This document shows, piece after piece, positions 40,228 to 48,274 of a DNA stretch of 50,171 bases. Position 1 is the first letter of the stretch. Each line of letters opens with the position of its first letter. Location: the NCBI RefSeq assembly GCF_016918855.1, contig NZ_JADKYB010000038.1:1-50171 (forward strand), given 5' to 3'. The notes below the pieces were generated by a model, which searched no databases, was not told the DNA's origin, and was given only the letters and a program-made list of their open reading frames with translations. The translations under genes and the position numbers were made by a program. The DNA comes from Actinacidiphila acididurans. Its GTDB lineage: Bacteria > Actinomycetota > Actinomycetes > Streptomycetales > Streptomycetaceae.

Positions 40228-42492
40228 TCAGGCCCCCGCCGCCGCCTGCTCGCCGAGCGGACCGCCGCCGCCCCCGGCCGCCACCGGGGTGCGCACGGAG
40301 TCCAGCAGGAGCTGCGCCACGTCGACCACCTGGACGCTCTCCTTCGCCGTGCCCTCGTTCTTGCGGCCGTTGACCGAGTCGGTGAGCATGACCAGGCAGA
40401 ACGGGCAGGCGGTGGAGATGACGTCCGGGTCCAGGGACAGGGCCTCGTCGACGCGCTCGTTGTTGATGCGCTTGCCGATCCGCTCCTCCATCCACATCCG
40501 GGCGCCACCGGCGCCGCAGCAGAAACCGCGCTCCTTGTGGCGGTGCATCTCCTCGTTGCGCAGACCCGGCACCTTGGCGATGATTTCGCGCGGCGGCGTG
40601 TAGACCTTGTTGTGCCGGCCCAGGTAGCAGGGGTCGTGGTACGTGATCAGACCCTCGACCGGGGTGACCGGGACCAGCCGGCCCTCGTCCACCAGGGTCT
40701 GCAGCAACTGGGTGTGGTGGATGACCTCGTACTCGCCGCCCAGCTGCGGGTACTCGTTGGACAGCGTGTTGAAGCAGTGCGGGCAGGTGGCGACGATCTT
40801 TTTCGCGGCGCGCGGCTTGCGGGTGGCCGGGTCGTCCTCGTCCTCGCCGAAGGCCATGTTGAGCATCGCGACGTTCTCGACGCCCAGTTGCTGGAAAAGG
40901 AATTCGTTGCCCAGGCGGCGGGCGGAGTCGCCGGTGCAGTTCTCCTCGCCGCCCATGATGGCGAACTTCACGCCGGCGATGTGCAGCAGCTCGGCGAACG
41001 CCTTGGTGGTCTTCTTGGCGCGGTCCTCCAGGGAGCCGGCGCAGCCGACCCAGTACAGGTACTCCACCTCGGTGAGGTCCTCGATGTCCTCGCCGACCAC
41101 CGGGACCTCGAAGTCGACCTCCTTGGCCCAGGCCAGCCGCTGCTTCTTGGGCAGGCCCCAGGGGTTGCCCTTCTTCTCCAGGTTCTTCAGCATCGTGCCG
41201 GCCTCGCTCGGGAAGGACGACTCGATCATCACCTGGTAGCGGCGCATGTCCACGATGTGGTCGACGTGCTCGATGTCCACCGGGCACTGCTCGACGCAGG
41301 CGCCGCAGGTGGTGCAGGACCACAGCACGTCCGGGTCGATGACGCCGTTCTCCTCGGCGGTGCCGATCAGCGGGCGCTCGGCCTCGGCCAGGGCGGCGGC
41401 GGGCACGTCCTTGAGCGCCTGCGCGGACGCCTTCTCCTCGCCCTCCGCGGTCTTCCCGCCGCCGGCCAGCAGATACGGCGCCTTGGCGTGCGCGTGGTCG
41501 CGCAGGCTCATGATCAGCAGCTTGGGGGAGAGCGGCTTGCCGGTGTTCCAGGCGGGGCACTGCGACTGGCAGCGGCCGCACTCGGTGCAGGTGGAGAAGT
41601 CGAGGATGCCCTTCCAGGAGAATTCCTCGACCTTGGAGACGCCGAAGACGTCGTCCTCGCCCGGGTCCTCGAAGTCGATCGGCACCCCGGCGGAGGTCAT
41701 CGGCTGGAGCGCGCCGAGGGCGGTCCCGCCGGTGGCGTCGCGCTTGAACCAGATGTTGAGGAAGGCCAGGAACCGGTGCCAGGCGACGCTCATGGTGGTG
41801 TTCAGGCCGAGCACGATGGCCCACACCATGGTGACGCCCAGCTTCACCATGGCGACGGCGTACACGGTGTTCTGCAGGGTGCCGGTGCTCAGCCCGCGGA
41901 AGGCGGCGACCAGGGGGTACGAGACGAAGTACGCGCCCTCGTAGTGGTTCACGCCGTGCAGCGCGCCCTCCAGGCCGCGCAGGGTGAGGATGGCCAGGCC
42001 GATGACGACGATCACGTACTCGACGAAGTACGCCTGCCAGGCGGTGGAGCCGGCGAACCGGGACTTGCGGCCGGCCCGGGAGGGCAGGTTCAGCAGCCGG
42101 ATGGTGATCAGCGTCAGGATGCCGAGCGTGGTGAAGGCGGCGATGAACTCGGTGTAGACCTCGTACGGCAGCCAGTTGCCGACCACCGGCAGGATCCAGT
42201 CGGCCTTGAAGAGCTGGCCGTAGGCGTTGACGATCGTCAGCACCAGGGTGAGGAAGCCGACCGCGACGAACCAGTGGGCGACGCCGACGACGCCCCATTT
42301 GTTCATCCGGGTGTGCAGGACGAACTCACGGGCGAGCGTCTTTGTGCGCGACACCGGGTCGTCGGTGCGGGTGCCGGCCGGCACGGGCTGGCCGAGCCGG
42401 ACGAACGCCTGGATCCGCGCGACGGCGAGGCCGAACAGCGCGACGCCTACCGCGGTGAGGACCAGCGACACGATGATCGCGGCGAGTTGCAT
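40228..42492 (-). CDS. Fe-S oxidoreductase with membrane domain (heterodisulfide-reductase-like)
   Basis: The 754-residue protein has N-terminal membrane helices (IIVSLVLTAVGVALFGLAV; HWFVAVGFLTLVLTIVNAY; ITIRLLNL), like HdrE/NarI quinone-facing domains. Two 4Fe-4S motifs follow (CTECGRCQSQCP; CTTCGACVEQCP). Two CCG-type domains come last, the second with CCGAGGARMW. The fusion is conserved in actinobacteria and presumably transfers electrons between the quinone pool and an unknown partner. GAGGAG precedes ATG 42492. Confidence 0.88.
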   Translation of the reverse strand: MQLAAIIVSLVLTAVGVALFGLAVARIQAFVRLGQPVPAGTRTDDPVSRTKTLAREFVLHTRMNKWGVVGVAHWFVAVGFLTLVLTIVNAYGQLFKADWILPVVGNWLPYEVYTEFIAAFTTLGILTLITIRLLNLPSRAGRKSRFAGSTAWQAYFVEYVIVVIGLAILTLRGLEGALHGVNHYEGAYFVSYPLVAAFRGLSTGTLQNTVYAVAMVKLGVTMVWAIVLGLNTTMSVAWHRFLAFLNIWFKRDATGGTALGALQPMTSAGVPIDFEDPGEDDVFGVSKVEEFSWKGILDFSTCTECGRCQSQCPAWNTGKPLSPKLLIMSLRDHAHAKAPYLLAGGGKTAEGEEKASAQALKDVPAAALAEAERPLIGTAEENGVIDPDVLWSCTTCGACVEQCPVDIEHVDHIVDMRRYQVMIESSFPSEAGTMLKNLEKKGNPWGLPKKQRLAWAKEVDFEVPVVGEDIEDLTEVEYLYWVGCAGSLEDRAKKTTKAFAELLHIAGVKFAIMGGEENCTGDSARRLGNEFLFQQLGVENVAMLNMAFGEDEDDPATRKPRAAKKIVATCPHCFNTLSNEYPQLGGEYEVIHHTQLLQTLVDEGRLVPVTPVEGLITYHDPCYLGRHNKVYTPPREIIAKVPGLRNEEMHRHKERGFCCGAGGARMWMEERIGKRINNERVDEALSLDPDVISTACPFCLVMLTDSVNGRKNEGTAKESVQVVDVAQLLLDSVRTPVAAGGGGGPLGEQAAAGA

Positions 42493-42868
42493 GAGGGCTC
42501 CTCGGGCCTGCGCAGCCGATGCGTACGGACTTTGCTTCGGTTGTGGCTTCTGGCTTCTGGCGTGGCTTCTGGGTGGGTCTCGGTCGACCGTCCTGCTCGG
42601 CGGTCTTGCTCGACCCTAGGTCGTACTGAGCGGTAACTTACCCGGTCTCCGCAGAGGCTACCCGGGTTTCCGGGCGCCTTGAAGTCGCACCGCTCGTGAT
42701 CTGTGTCGCGCGGCGTACGGCCTGAGCGGCCGCGGTTGAAAAGTCCGTATTCGTGACAATCATGGATCAAACGGCGCGGCGCCGGAACGGCGCCCGGACG
42801 ACACGGCGACGACTGCGACGACTGCGACGACGGCTACGGCGACGACCACGACGAGGAGGTGTCCCGGG
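42493..42868. other. Divergent intergenic region with CGA-rich repeats
   Basis: This 376-bp gap separates the Fe-S oxidoreductase and LCP-like starts. From 42794 to 42856 it is a low-complexity CGACGA run with ACTGCGACG twice in tandem. An Arg-rich frame there is not considered real. GAGGAGG near 42853 serves the LCP-like gene. Confidence 0.55.
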
Positions 42869-43684
42869 ATGCGCTCCGTGCTGCGATGGGTGGCGATCTG
42901 CACCGGGCTGCTCCTGGTGGTCGCGGCGGGCCTGGGCTGGGCGACGTACCGCAAGTTCAGCGGCAATATCCGCACCGACCGGGCGTCGGCGCGGCTGCTG
43001 GCCCAGGACGCCCGGCAGCGGCCGCCCGCAACGGCGCCCGGCAGCCGGAACATCCTGATGCTCGGGGGCGGCGGGCTCGGCGGCGCGGACGGCGCGATCC
43101 TGCTGCACCTGTCGGCCGGGCGGCACCGGGCCACCGCCATCGGCGTACCGAGCGACCTGATGGTGCGCACCCCGGCCTGCCCGCGCCCGGGTGGCGGGCG
43201 CAGCCCGGCGGCGTACGAGCGGTTCGGCGCCGCCTTCCGGGCCGGCGGCGCGGCCTGCTCGATCCGGGCCTTCGAGCACATGACCGGCATCCGGGTGGAC
43301 CACCACCTGGTGGTTGACGCCGAGGGGCTGCACCGGCTGGCCGCCGCGGTGGGCGGGGTGAACTCCGCCGACGCGGCCCGGGACCGCGGCGGCGACCTGC
43401 TGCGCGATCTGGCCCGCGGCGCGGGCAGCGGCCTTCGCCATCCCGCCCGGCTCTACGGCATCCTGAATACCGCGACCTCCTCCATCACCGCCGACCCGGG
43501 GCTGAGCTCGCTGCCGGCGCTGTACGAGCTGGCGGGCTCGTTGCGGGGACTGCCGGCGGACGGGCTGGTGTTCCGTACGGTGCCGGCCACCGCGGACCGC
43601 GCCGGGCGCGACGTACCGCGCGAGCCGGCGGCGGGGAGGCTGTTCGCCGCGGTACGGGCGGACCGGCAGCCGGGCGCGACATGA
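42869..43684 (+). CDS. Degenerate LytR-CpsA-Psr (LCP)-like membrane protein
   Basis: The 271-residue protein has one N-terminal membrane helix (WVAICTGLLLVVAAGLGWATY) and an LCP-like extracellular domain: RNILMLGGGG, GAILLHLSAGRHRATAIGVPSDLMV, GAACSIRAFEHMTGIRVDHHLVVDAEGLHRLAAAVGGV. Active LCP ligases need arginines and aspartates here (IPRD, then a late R-x-R and D..R motif). This protein has VPSD, and the late region (RGAGSGLRHPARLYGIL) lacks them. It may be a non-catalytic family member; the domain call is fairly secure, the activity is not. Confidence 0.7.
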   Translation: MRSVLRWVAICTGLLLVVAAGLGWATYRKFSGNIRTDRASARLLAQDARQRPPATAPGSRNILMLGGGGLGGADGAILLHLSAGRHRATAIGVPSDLMVRTPACPRPGGGRSPAAYERFGAAFRAGGAACSIRAFEHMTGIRVDHHLVVDAEGLHRLAAAVGGVNSADAARDRGGDLLRDLARGAGSGLRHPARLYGILNTATSSITADPGLSSLPALYELAGSLRGLPADGLVFRTVPATADRAGRDVPREPAAGRLFAAVRADRQPGAT

Positions 43685-43743
43685 CGTGCCGACCCAACGC
43701 TCATCATGTCCGGCTCAGAAATGCGCACCCTGGGCGCGCTTAA

Positions 43744-43764
43744 GTTGAGCCGACCCGACTCACC
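43744..43764. promoter_or_regulatory. Upstream HAIR-like HspR operator
   Basis: GTTGAGC-N7-ACTCACC matches the HAIR consensus CTTGAGT-N7-ACTCAAG at the central TTGAG and ACTCA, with exact spacing. It lies just upstream of the dnaK -35 element. Confidence 0.65.
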
Positions 43765-43768
43765 TCTG

Positions 43769-43774
43769 TTGACA
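43769..43774 (+). promoter_or_regulatory. dnaK promoter -35 element
   Basis: TTGACA at 43769-43774 is a consensus -35 hexamer, with a plausible -10 (CACTCT, 43792-43797) 17 nt later. It sits between two HAIR sites, so HspR binding would block polymerase. Confidence 0.6.
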
Positions 43775-43795
43775 CCCGAACCCGGTTGATGCACT

Positions 43796-43816
43796 CTTGA
43801 GCCAGTTCCACTCAAG
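43796..43816. promoter_or_regulatory. HAIR element (HspR operator) of dnaK
   Basis: CTTGAGC-N7-ACTCAAG matches the HAIR consensus at 13 of 14 arm positions. It overlaps the -10 and transcription start region, 22 bp before the dnaK start codon. The HspR gene is last in the same operon, giving autoregulation. Confidence 0.9.
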
Positions 43817-43838
43817 TAGGCTCCTGGAGGAATCAACC

Positions 43839-45704
43839 ATGGCACGTGCGGTCGGCATCGACCTGGGCACGACTAACTCCGTCGTCAGCGTTCTGGAGGG
43901 CGGCGAGCCCACCGTCATCACCAACGCGGAGGGCGCCCGGACCACGCCGTCCGTCGTCGCCTTCGCCAAGAACGGTGAGGTGCTGGTCGGCGAGGTCGCC
44001 AAGCGCCAGGCCGTCACCAACGTGGACCGGACCATCCGGTCGGTGAAGCGCCACATGGGCACCGACTGGAAGATCAACCTCGACGGCAAGGACTTCAACC
44101 CGCAGCAGATCTCCGCGTTCATCCTGCAGAAGCTGAAGCGGGACGCGGAGTCGTACCTCGGCGAGAAGGTCACCGACGCGGTCATCACCGTCCCGGCGTA
44201 CTTCAACGACTCCGAGCGCCAGGCCACCAAGGAGGCGGGCGAGATCGCCGGCCTCAACGTGCTGCGCATCGTGAACGAGCCGACCGCCGCGGCGCTCGCC
44301 TACGGCCTGGACAAGGACGACCAGACGATCCTGGTCTTCGACCTCGGCGGTGGCACCTTCGACGTGTCGCTGCTGGAGATCGGCGACGGCGTGGTCGAGG
44401 TCAAGGCCACCAACGGTGACAACCACCTCGGTGGTGACGACTGGGACCAGCGGATCGTCGACTACCTGGTCAAGCAGTTCCAGTCCGGCCACGGCGTGGA
44501 CCTGGGCAAGGACAAGATGGCCCTCCAGCGCCTGCGCGAGGCGGCGGAGAAGGCGAAGATCGAGCTGTCCTCGTCCACCGAGACCTCGATCAACCTGCCG
44601 TACATCACCGCGTCGGCCGAGGGCCCGCTGCACCTGGACGAGAAGCTCACCCGCGCCCAGTTCCAGCAGCTCACCGCCGACCTGCTCGAGCGCTGCAAGG
44701 TGCCGTTCCACAACGTCATCAAGGACGCGGGCATCCAGCTCTCCGAGATCGACCACGTGGTGCTCGTCGGTGGCTCCACCCGTATGCCCGCCGTCGCGGA
44801 ACTCGTGCGCGAGCTGACCGGCGGCAAGGAGGCCAACAAGGGCGTCAACCCGGACGAGGTCGTCGCCATCGGTGCGTCGCTCCAGGCCGGTGTCCTGAAG
44901 GGTGAGGTCAAGGACGTCCTGCTGCTGGACGTCACCCCGCTCTCGCTCGGTATCGAGACCAAGGGCGGCATCATGACCCGCCTGATCGAGCGGAACACCA
45001 CGATCCCGACCAAGCGCTCGGAGATCTTCACCACGGCGGAGGACAACCAGCCGTCGGTGCAGATCCAGGTGTACCAGGGCGAGCGGGAGATCGCGGCGTA
45101 CAACAAGAAGCTGGGGATGTTCGAGCTGACCGGCCTGCCGCCGGCCCCGCGCGGGATGCCCCAGATCGAGGTCACCTTCGACATCGACGCCAACGGCATC
45201 ATGCACGTGGGCGCCAAGGACCTGGGCACGGGCAAGGAACAGCGGATGACCGTCACCGGCGGCTCCTCCCTGCCCAAGGACGAGGTCGACCGGATGCGCT
45301 CCGAGGCCGAGCAGTACGCGGAGGAGGACCACAAGCGCCGCGAGGCCGCCGAGACCCGCAACCAGGGTGAGCAGCTGGTCTACCAGACCGAGAAGTTCAT
45401 CGCGGACAACAAGGACAAGCTCCCCGAGGACGTCCGGACCGAGGTCGAGGCCGCGGTCGCGGATCTGAAGGAGAAGCTGAAGAACGAGTCCGCGGACGAG
45501 GCCAACACCACGGCGATCCGCGAGGCCACCGAGAAGGTCGCCGCCACCAGCCAGAAGCTGGGCCAGGCGCTGTACGCCAACGCCCAGGCCGACGGCGGCG
45601 CCGCGGCCGGCGCCACGGCGGGCGGTCCCGCCGACGCCGCAGCGGACGACGACGTGGTGGACGCCGAGATCGTCGACGACGAGAAGAAGGACGGTGCCGC
45701 GTGA
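43839..45704 (+). CDS. dnaK: Chaperone DnaK (Hsp70)
   Basis: The 621-residue Hsp70 chaperone has the ATPase signature ARAVGIDLGTTNSVVSVLEG, the phosphate motif VFDLGGGTFDVSLLEIGDG, and VVLVGGSTRMPAV. A substrate-binding domain (DVTPLSLGIETKGG) and a C-terminal lid end in an Ala/Asp tail (DDDVVDAEIVDDEKK). GGAGG precedes ATG 43839; an in-frame ATG at 43797 would overlap the HAIR site and is rejected. It is first in dnaK-grpE-dnaJ-hspR and is repressed by HspR. Confidence 0.98.
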   Translation: MARAVGIDLGTTNSVVSVLEGGEPTVITNAEGARTTPSVVAFAKNGEVLVGEVAKRQAVTNVDRTIRSVKRHMGTDWKINLDGKDFNPQQISAFILQKLKRDAESYLGEKVTDAVITVPAYFNDSERQATKEAGEIAGLNVLRIVNEPTAAALAYGLDKDDQTILVFDLGGGTFDVSLLEIGDGVVEVKATNGDNHLGGDDWDQRIVDYLVKQFQSGHGVDLGKDKMALQRLREAAEKAKIELSSSTETSINLPYITASAEGPLHLDEKLTRAQFQQLTADLLERCKVPFHNVIKDAGIQLSEIDHVVLVGGSTRMPAVAELVRELTGGKEANKGVNPDEVVAIGASLQAGVLKGEVKDVLLLDVTPLSLGIETKGGIMTRLIERNTTIPTKRSEIFTTAEDNQPSVQIQVYQGEREIAAYNKKLGMFELTGLPPAPRGMPQIEVTFDIDANGIMHVGAKDLGTGKEQRMTVTGGSSLPKDEVDRMRSEAEQYAEEDHKRREAAETRNQGEQLVYQTEKFIADNKDKLPEDVRTEVEAAVADLKEKLKNESADEANTTAIREATEKVAATSQKLGQALYANAQADGGAAAGATAGGPADAAADDDVVDAEIVDDEKKDGAA

Positions 45705-46381
45705 CGGAGGAGCCGAAGGGCTTCGAGGAGCCCGACGTCCCTTCCGAGGCCACTGAGGAACCGGCGTCCGCGAAGGACGCCGGGGCTGCCGGAACCGCCG
45801 GTTCCGCCGATGAGGCGGCTCCGGCGGCCCGCGGCGGGGACGGAACCGAACTGGCGGCCCTGCGGGCCCAGCTCGACCAGGCACGCAGTGCGCTCACCGA
45901 GCGCACCGGCGACCTTCAGCGGCTGCAGGCCGAGTACCAGAACTACCGCCGGCGGGTGGAGCGCGACCGGATCGCCGTCAAGGAGATCGCGGTGGCGAAC
46001 CTGCTCACCGAACTGCTCCCGGTGCTCGACGACATCGGCCGGGCGCGCGAGCACGGCGAACTGGTCGGCGGCTTCAAGTCGGTGGCCGAGTCGCTGGAGA
46101 CGGTGGCGGCCAAGCTGGGCCTTCAGCAGTTCGGCAAGGAGGGCGAGCCCTTCGACCCGCTGGTGCACGAGGCCCTGATGCACAGTTACTCGCCGGATGT
46201 CACGCAGACCACATGCGTGCAGATCCTCCAGCCCGGGTACCGCATCGGTGAGCGCAACTTGCGGCCCGCCAGGGTCGCGGTCGCCGAACCGCAGCCGGGC
46301 AGCCCGGCCAAGGACCAGGCCAAGGAGGACACCGCGACAGCGGCGGACGACGAGGAGAGCGGTGGCCCCGACGAGGGCTGA
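45701..46381 (+). CDS. grpE: Nucleotide exchange factor GrpE
   Basis: The 226-residue protein starts with GTG inside the dnaK stop (4-bp overlap). An acidic disordered N-terminus leads to a coiled coil (LAALRAQLDQARSALTERTGDLQRLQAEYQNYRRRVERDR). The conserved GrpE head follows (LLPVLDDIGRAREHGELVGGFKSV; DPLVHEALMHSYS; GYRIGERNLRPARVAV). It speeds ADP release from DnaK. Confidence 0.97.
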   Translation: MTEEPKGFEEPDVPSEATEEPASAKDAGAAGTAGSADEAAPAARGGDGTELAALRAQLDQARSALTERTGDLQRLQAEYQNYRRRVERDRIAVKEIAVANLLTELLPVLDDIGRAREHGELVGGFKSVAESLETVAAKLGLQQFGKEGEPFDPLVHEALMHSYSPDVTQTTCVQILQPGYRIGERNLRPARVAVAEPQPGSPAKDQAKEDTATAADDEESGGPDEG

Positions 46382-46456
46382 CCGCCGGGCGGCCGGGTGC
46401 CACCGCGCACCCGGCGCCGCAAGGCGTATACGTGACGGAGAGGAGGGACGTCGGGG

Positions 46457-47650
46457 ATGAGCATCAGCAGGGATCTGTTGGAGAAGGACCTGTACAAGGT
46501 TCTCGGCGTCCCCAAGGACGCCACCGAGGCGGAGATCAAGAAGGCGTACCGGAAGCTCGCCCGCGAGTTCCACCCGGACGCCAACAAGGGCGACGCCAAG
46601 GCCGAGGAGCGCTTCAAGGAGATCTCCGAGGCCAACGATGTGCTGTCCGATCCCAAGCGGCGCAAGGAGTACGACGAGGGCCGCGCGCTGTTCGGCAACG
46701 GCGGCTTCCGGCCGGGCCCCGGCGCCGGCGGCCCCGGCGGCTTCAACTTCGACCTGGGCGACCTGTTCGGCGGCGCCCAGGGCCCGGGCGGCACCACGGG
46801 CACAGGCACCGGCGGCGGCTTCGGCGGCGGCCTGGGCGACGTGTTCGGCGGCCTGTTCAACCGGGGCGGCACCACCCGGGTGCAGCCGCGCCGCGGCCAG
46901 GACATCGAGTCCGAGGTGACGCTGAGCTTCACCGAGGCGGTGGACGGGGCCACGGTCCCGCTGCGGATGTCCTCGCAGGCGCCCTGCAAGGCCTGCTCGG
47001 GCACCGGCGACAAGAACGGCACCCCGCGGGTCTGCCCGACCTGCGTGGGCACCGGCCAGGTCGCCCGCGGCTCGGGCGGCGGCTTCTCGCTCACCGACCC
47101 CTGCCCGGACTGCAAGGGCCGCGGCCTGATCGCGGAGAACCCCTGCGAGGTCTGCCACGGCAGCGGGCGGGCCAAGAGCTCGCGCACCATGCAGGTACGG
47201 ATCCCCGCCGGGGTCACCGACGGGCAGCGGATCCGGCTGCGCGGCAAGGGCGCGCCCGGCGAGCGCGGCGGCCCGGCCGGCGACCTGTACGTGGTGGTGC
47301 ACGTCGGGCCGCACCCGGTCTTCGGGCGCAAGGACGCCAACCTCACCGTCACGGTGCCGGTCAGCTTCGTCGAGGCGGCGCTAGGCGGCGAGATCAAGGT
47401 GCCCACCCTGGGCGGCCCCCCGGTCACCCTGAAGCTGCCCCCGGGCACCCCCAACGGCCGCACCCTGCGCGCCCGCGGCAAGGGCGCGGTCCGCAAGGAC
47501 GGCTCGCGGGGCGACCTGCTGGTCACCGTCGAGGTGGCGGTTCCGGACAGGACCGAGGGCAAGGCGCTCGACGCACTGGAGTCGTACCGGGAAGCGACCG
47601 CGGACCACGATCCGCGGGCGGAGCTGTTCAAGGCCGCAAAGGGAGCGTGA
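46457..47650 (+). CDS. dnaJ: Co-chaperone DnaJ
   Basis: The 397-residue type I Hsp40 has a J domain with EFHPDANKG, a Gly/Phe-rich region (GGFNFDLGDLFGG), and four zinc motifs (CKACSGTG, CPTCVGTG, CPDCKGRG, CEVCHGSG). C-terminal substrate-binding domains follow. It stimulates the DnaK ATPase and lies 75 bp after grpE, in the same operon. Confidence 0.97.
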   Translation: MSISRDLLEKDLYKVLGVPKDATEAEIKKAYRKLAREFHPDANKGDAKAEERFKEISEANDVLSDPKRRKEYDEGRALFGNGGFRPGPGAGGPGGFNFDLGDLFGGAQGPGGTTGTGTGGGFGGGLGDVFGGLFNRGGTTRVQPRRGQDIESEVTLSFTEAVDGATVPLRMSSQAPCKACSGTGDKNGTPRVCPTCVGTGQVARGSGGGFSLTDPCPDCKGRGLIAENPCEVCHGSGRAKSSRTMQVRIPAGVTDGQRIRLRGKGAPGERGGPAGDLYVVVHVGPHPVFGRKDANLTVTVPVSFVEAALGGEIKVPTLGGPPVTLKLPPGTPNGRTLRARGKGAVRKDGSRGDLLVTVEVAVPDRTEGKALDALESYREATADHDPRAELFKAAKGA

Positions 47651-47654
47651 GGCG

Positions 47655-48131
47655 ATGAATGTCGACGGCGGCGGGATGGGGCCCCGTGGGCCCCGGTCGG
47701 GCCGCAATCCGTACCAGTTGACCGAGGAGACGCCGGTCTACGTCATCTCGGTGGCGGCCGAACTCTCCGGACTGCACCCGCAGACGCTGCGGCAGTACGA
47801 CCGCCTCGGCCTGGTCTCGCCCGACCGGACGGCCGGCCGCGGCCGACGCTACTCCGCGCGCGACATCCAGCAGCTCCGCGAGGTGCAGCGGCTCTCCCAG
47901 GACGAGGGCATCAACCTCGCCGGCATCAAGCGGATCATCGAACTGGAGAACCAGGTGGCCGCCCTCCAGGCGCGGGTGGCGGAGCTGTCCGCGGCCGTCG
48001 AGGGCGCCGCGGCGGTCATCCAGGCCCGCGAGGCCGCCGTCCACGCCTCCTACCGGCGGGACCTGGTCCCGTACCAGGACGTCCAGCAGACCAGCGCGCT
48101 GGTGGTGTGGCGGCCCAAGCGGGACGGCTGA
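47655..48131 (+). CDS. hspR: HspR, MerR-type heat-shock repressor
   Basis: The 158-residue MerR-family protein has YVISVAAELSGLHPQTLRQYDRLGL and GRGRRYSARDIQQLREVQRL as the helix-turn-helix and wing, then a coiled coil (IIELENQVAALQARVAELSAAV). It represses the dnaK operon through HAIR sites, two of which are visible before dnaK, and in relatives needs DnaK as co-repressor. It starts 4 bp after dnaJ. Confidence 0.96.
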   Translation: MNVDGGGMGPRGPRSGRNPYQLTEETPVYVISVAAELSGLHPQTLRQYDRLGLVSPDRTAGRGRRYSARDIQQLREVQRLSQDEGINLAGIKRIIELENQVAALQARVAELSAAVEGAAAVIQAREAAVHASYRRDLVPYQDVQQTSALVVWRPKRDG

Positions 48132-48152
48132 CGGCACGCACACAGGACCACG

Positions 48153-48202
48153 GATGCGGCCCGGCGGTACCGAGTACGTACTCGGTACCGCCGGGCCGCA
48201 TC
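48153..48202. terminator. 50-bp perfect palindrome after hspR
   Basis: The 25 bases 48153-48177 are the exact reverse complement of 48178-48202, with no spacer. The arms contain GGTACC and meet at GTAC-GTAC. It lies between convergent hspR and the glycosidase-type gene, so a bidirectional terminator is likely. Confidence 0.75.
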
Positions 48203-48210
48203 GCGTACGG

Positions 48211-48262
48211 CGGCCGTACGCGCCGCCGACGGATTCACCTGACCGTCGGCGGCGTACGGCCG
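48211..48262. terminator. Second large hairpin between convergent genes
   Basis: CGGCCGTA then CGCCGCCGACGG (48211-48232, with a 2-nt bulge) pairs with CCGTCGGCGGCG then TACGGCCG (48243-48262), a 20-bp stem and 10-nt loop, just before the end of the minus-strand gene. Confidence 0.7.
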
Positions 48263-48274
48263 ATCCGGCGGACC

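Noticed and set aside
42753..43058. Arg-rich plus-strand frame before the LCP-like gene
   Set aside because: It translates the CGA repeat tract and then a shifted frame of the LCP-like gene; no family features.
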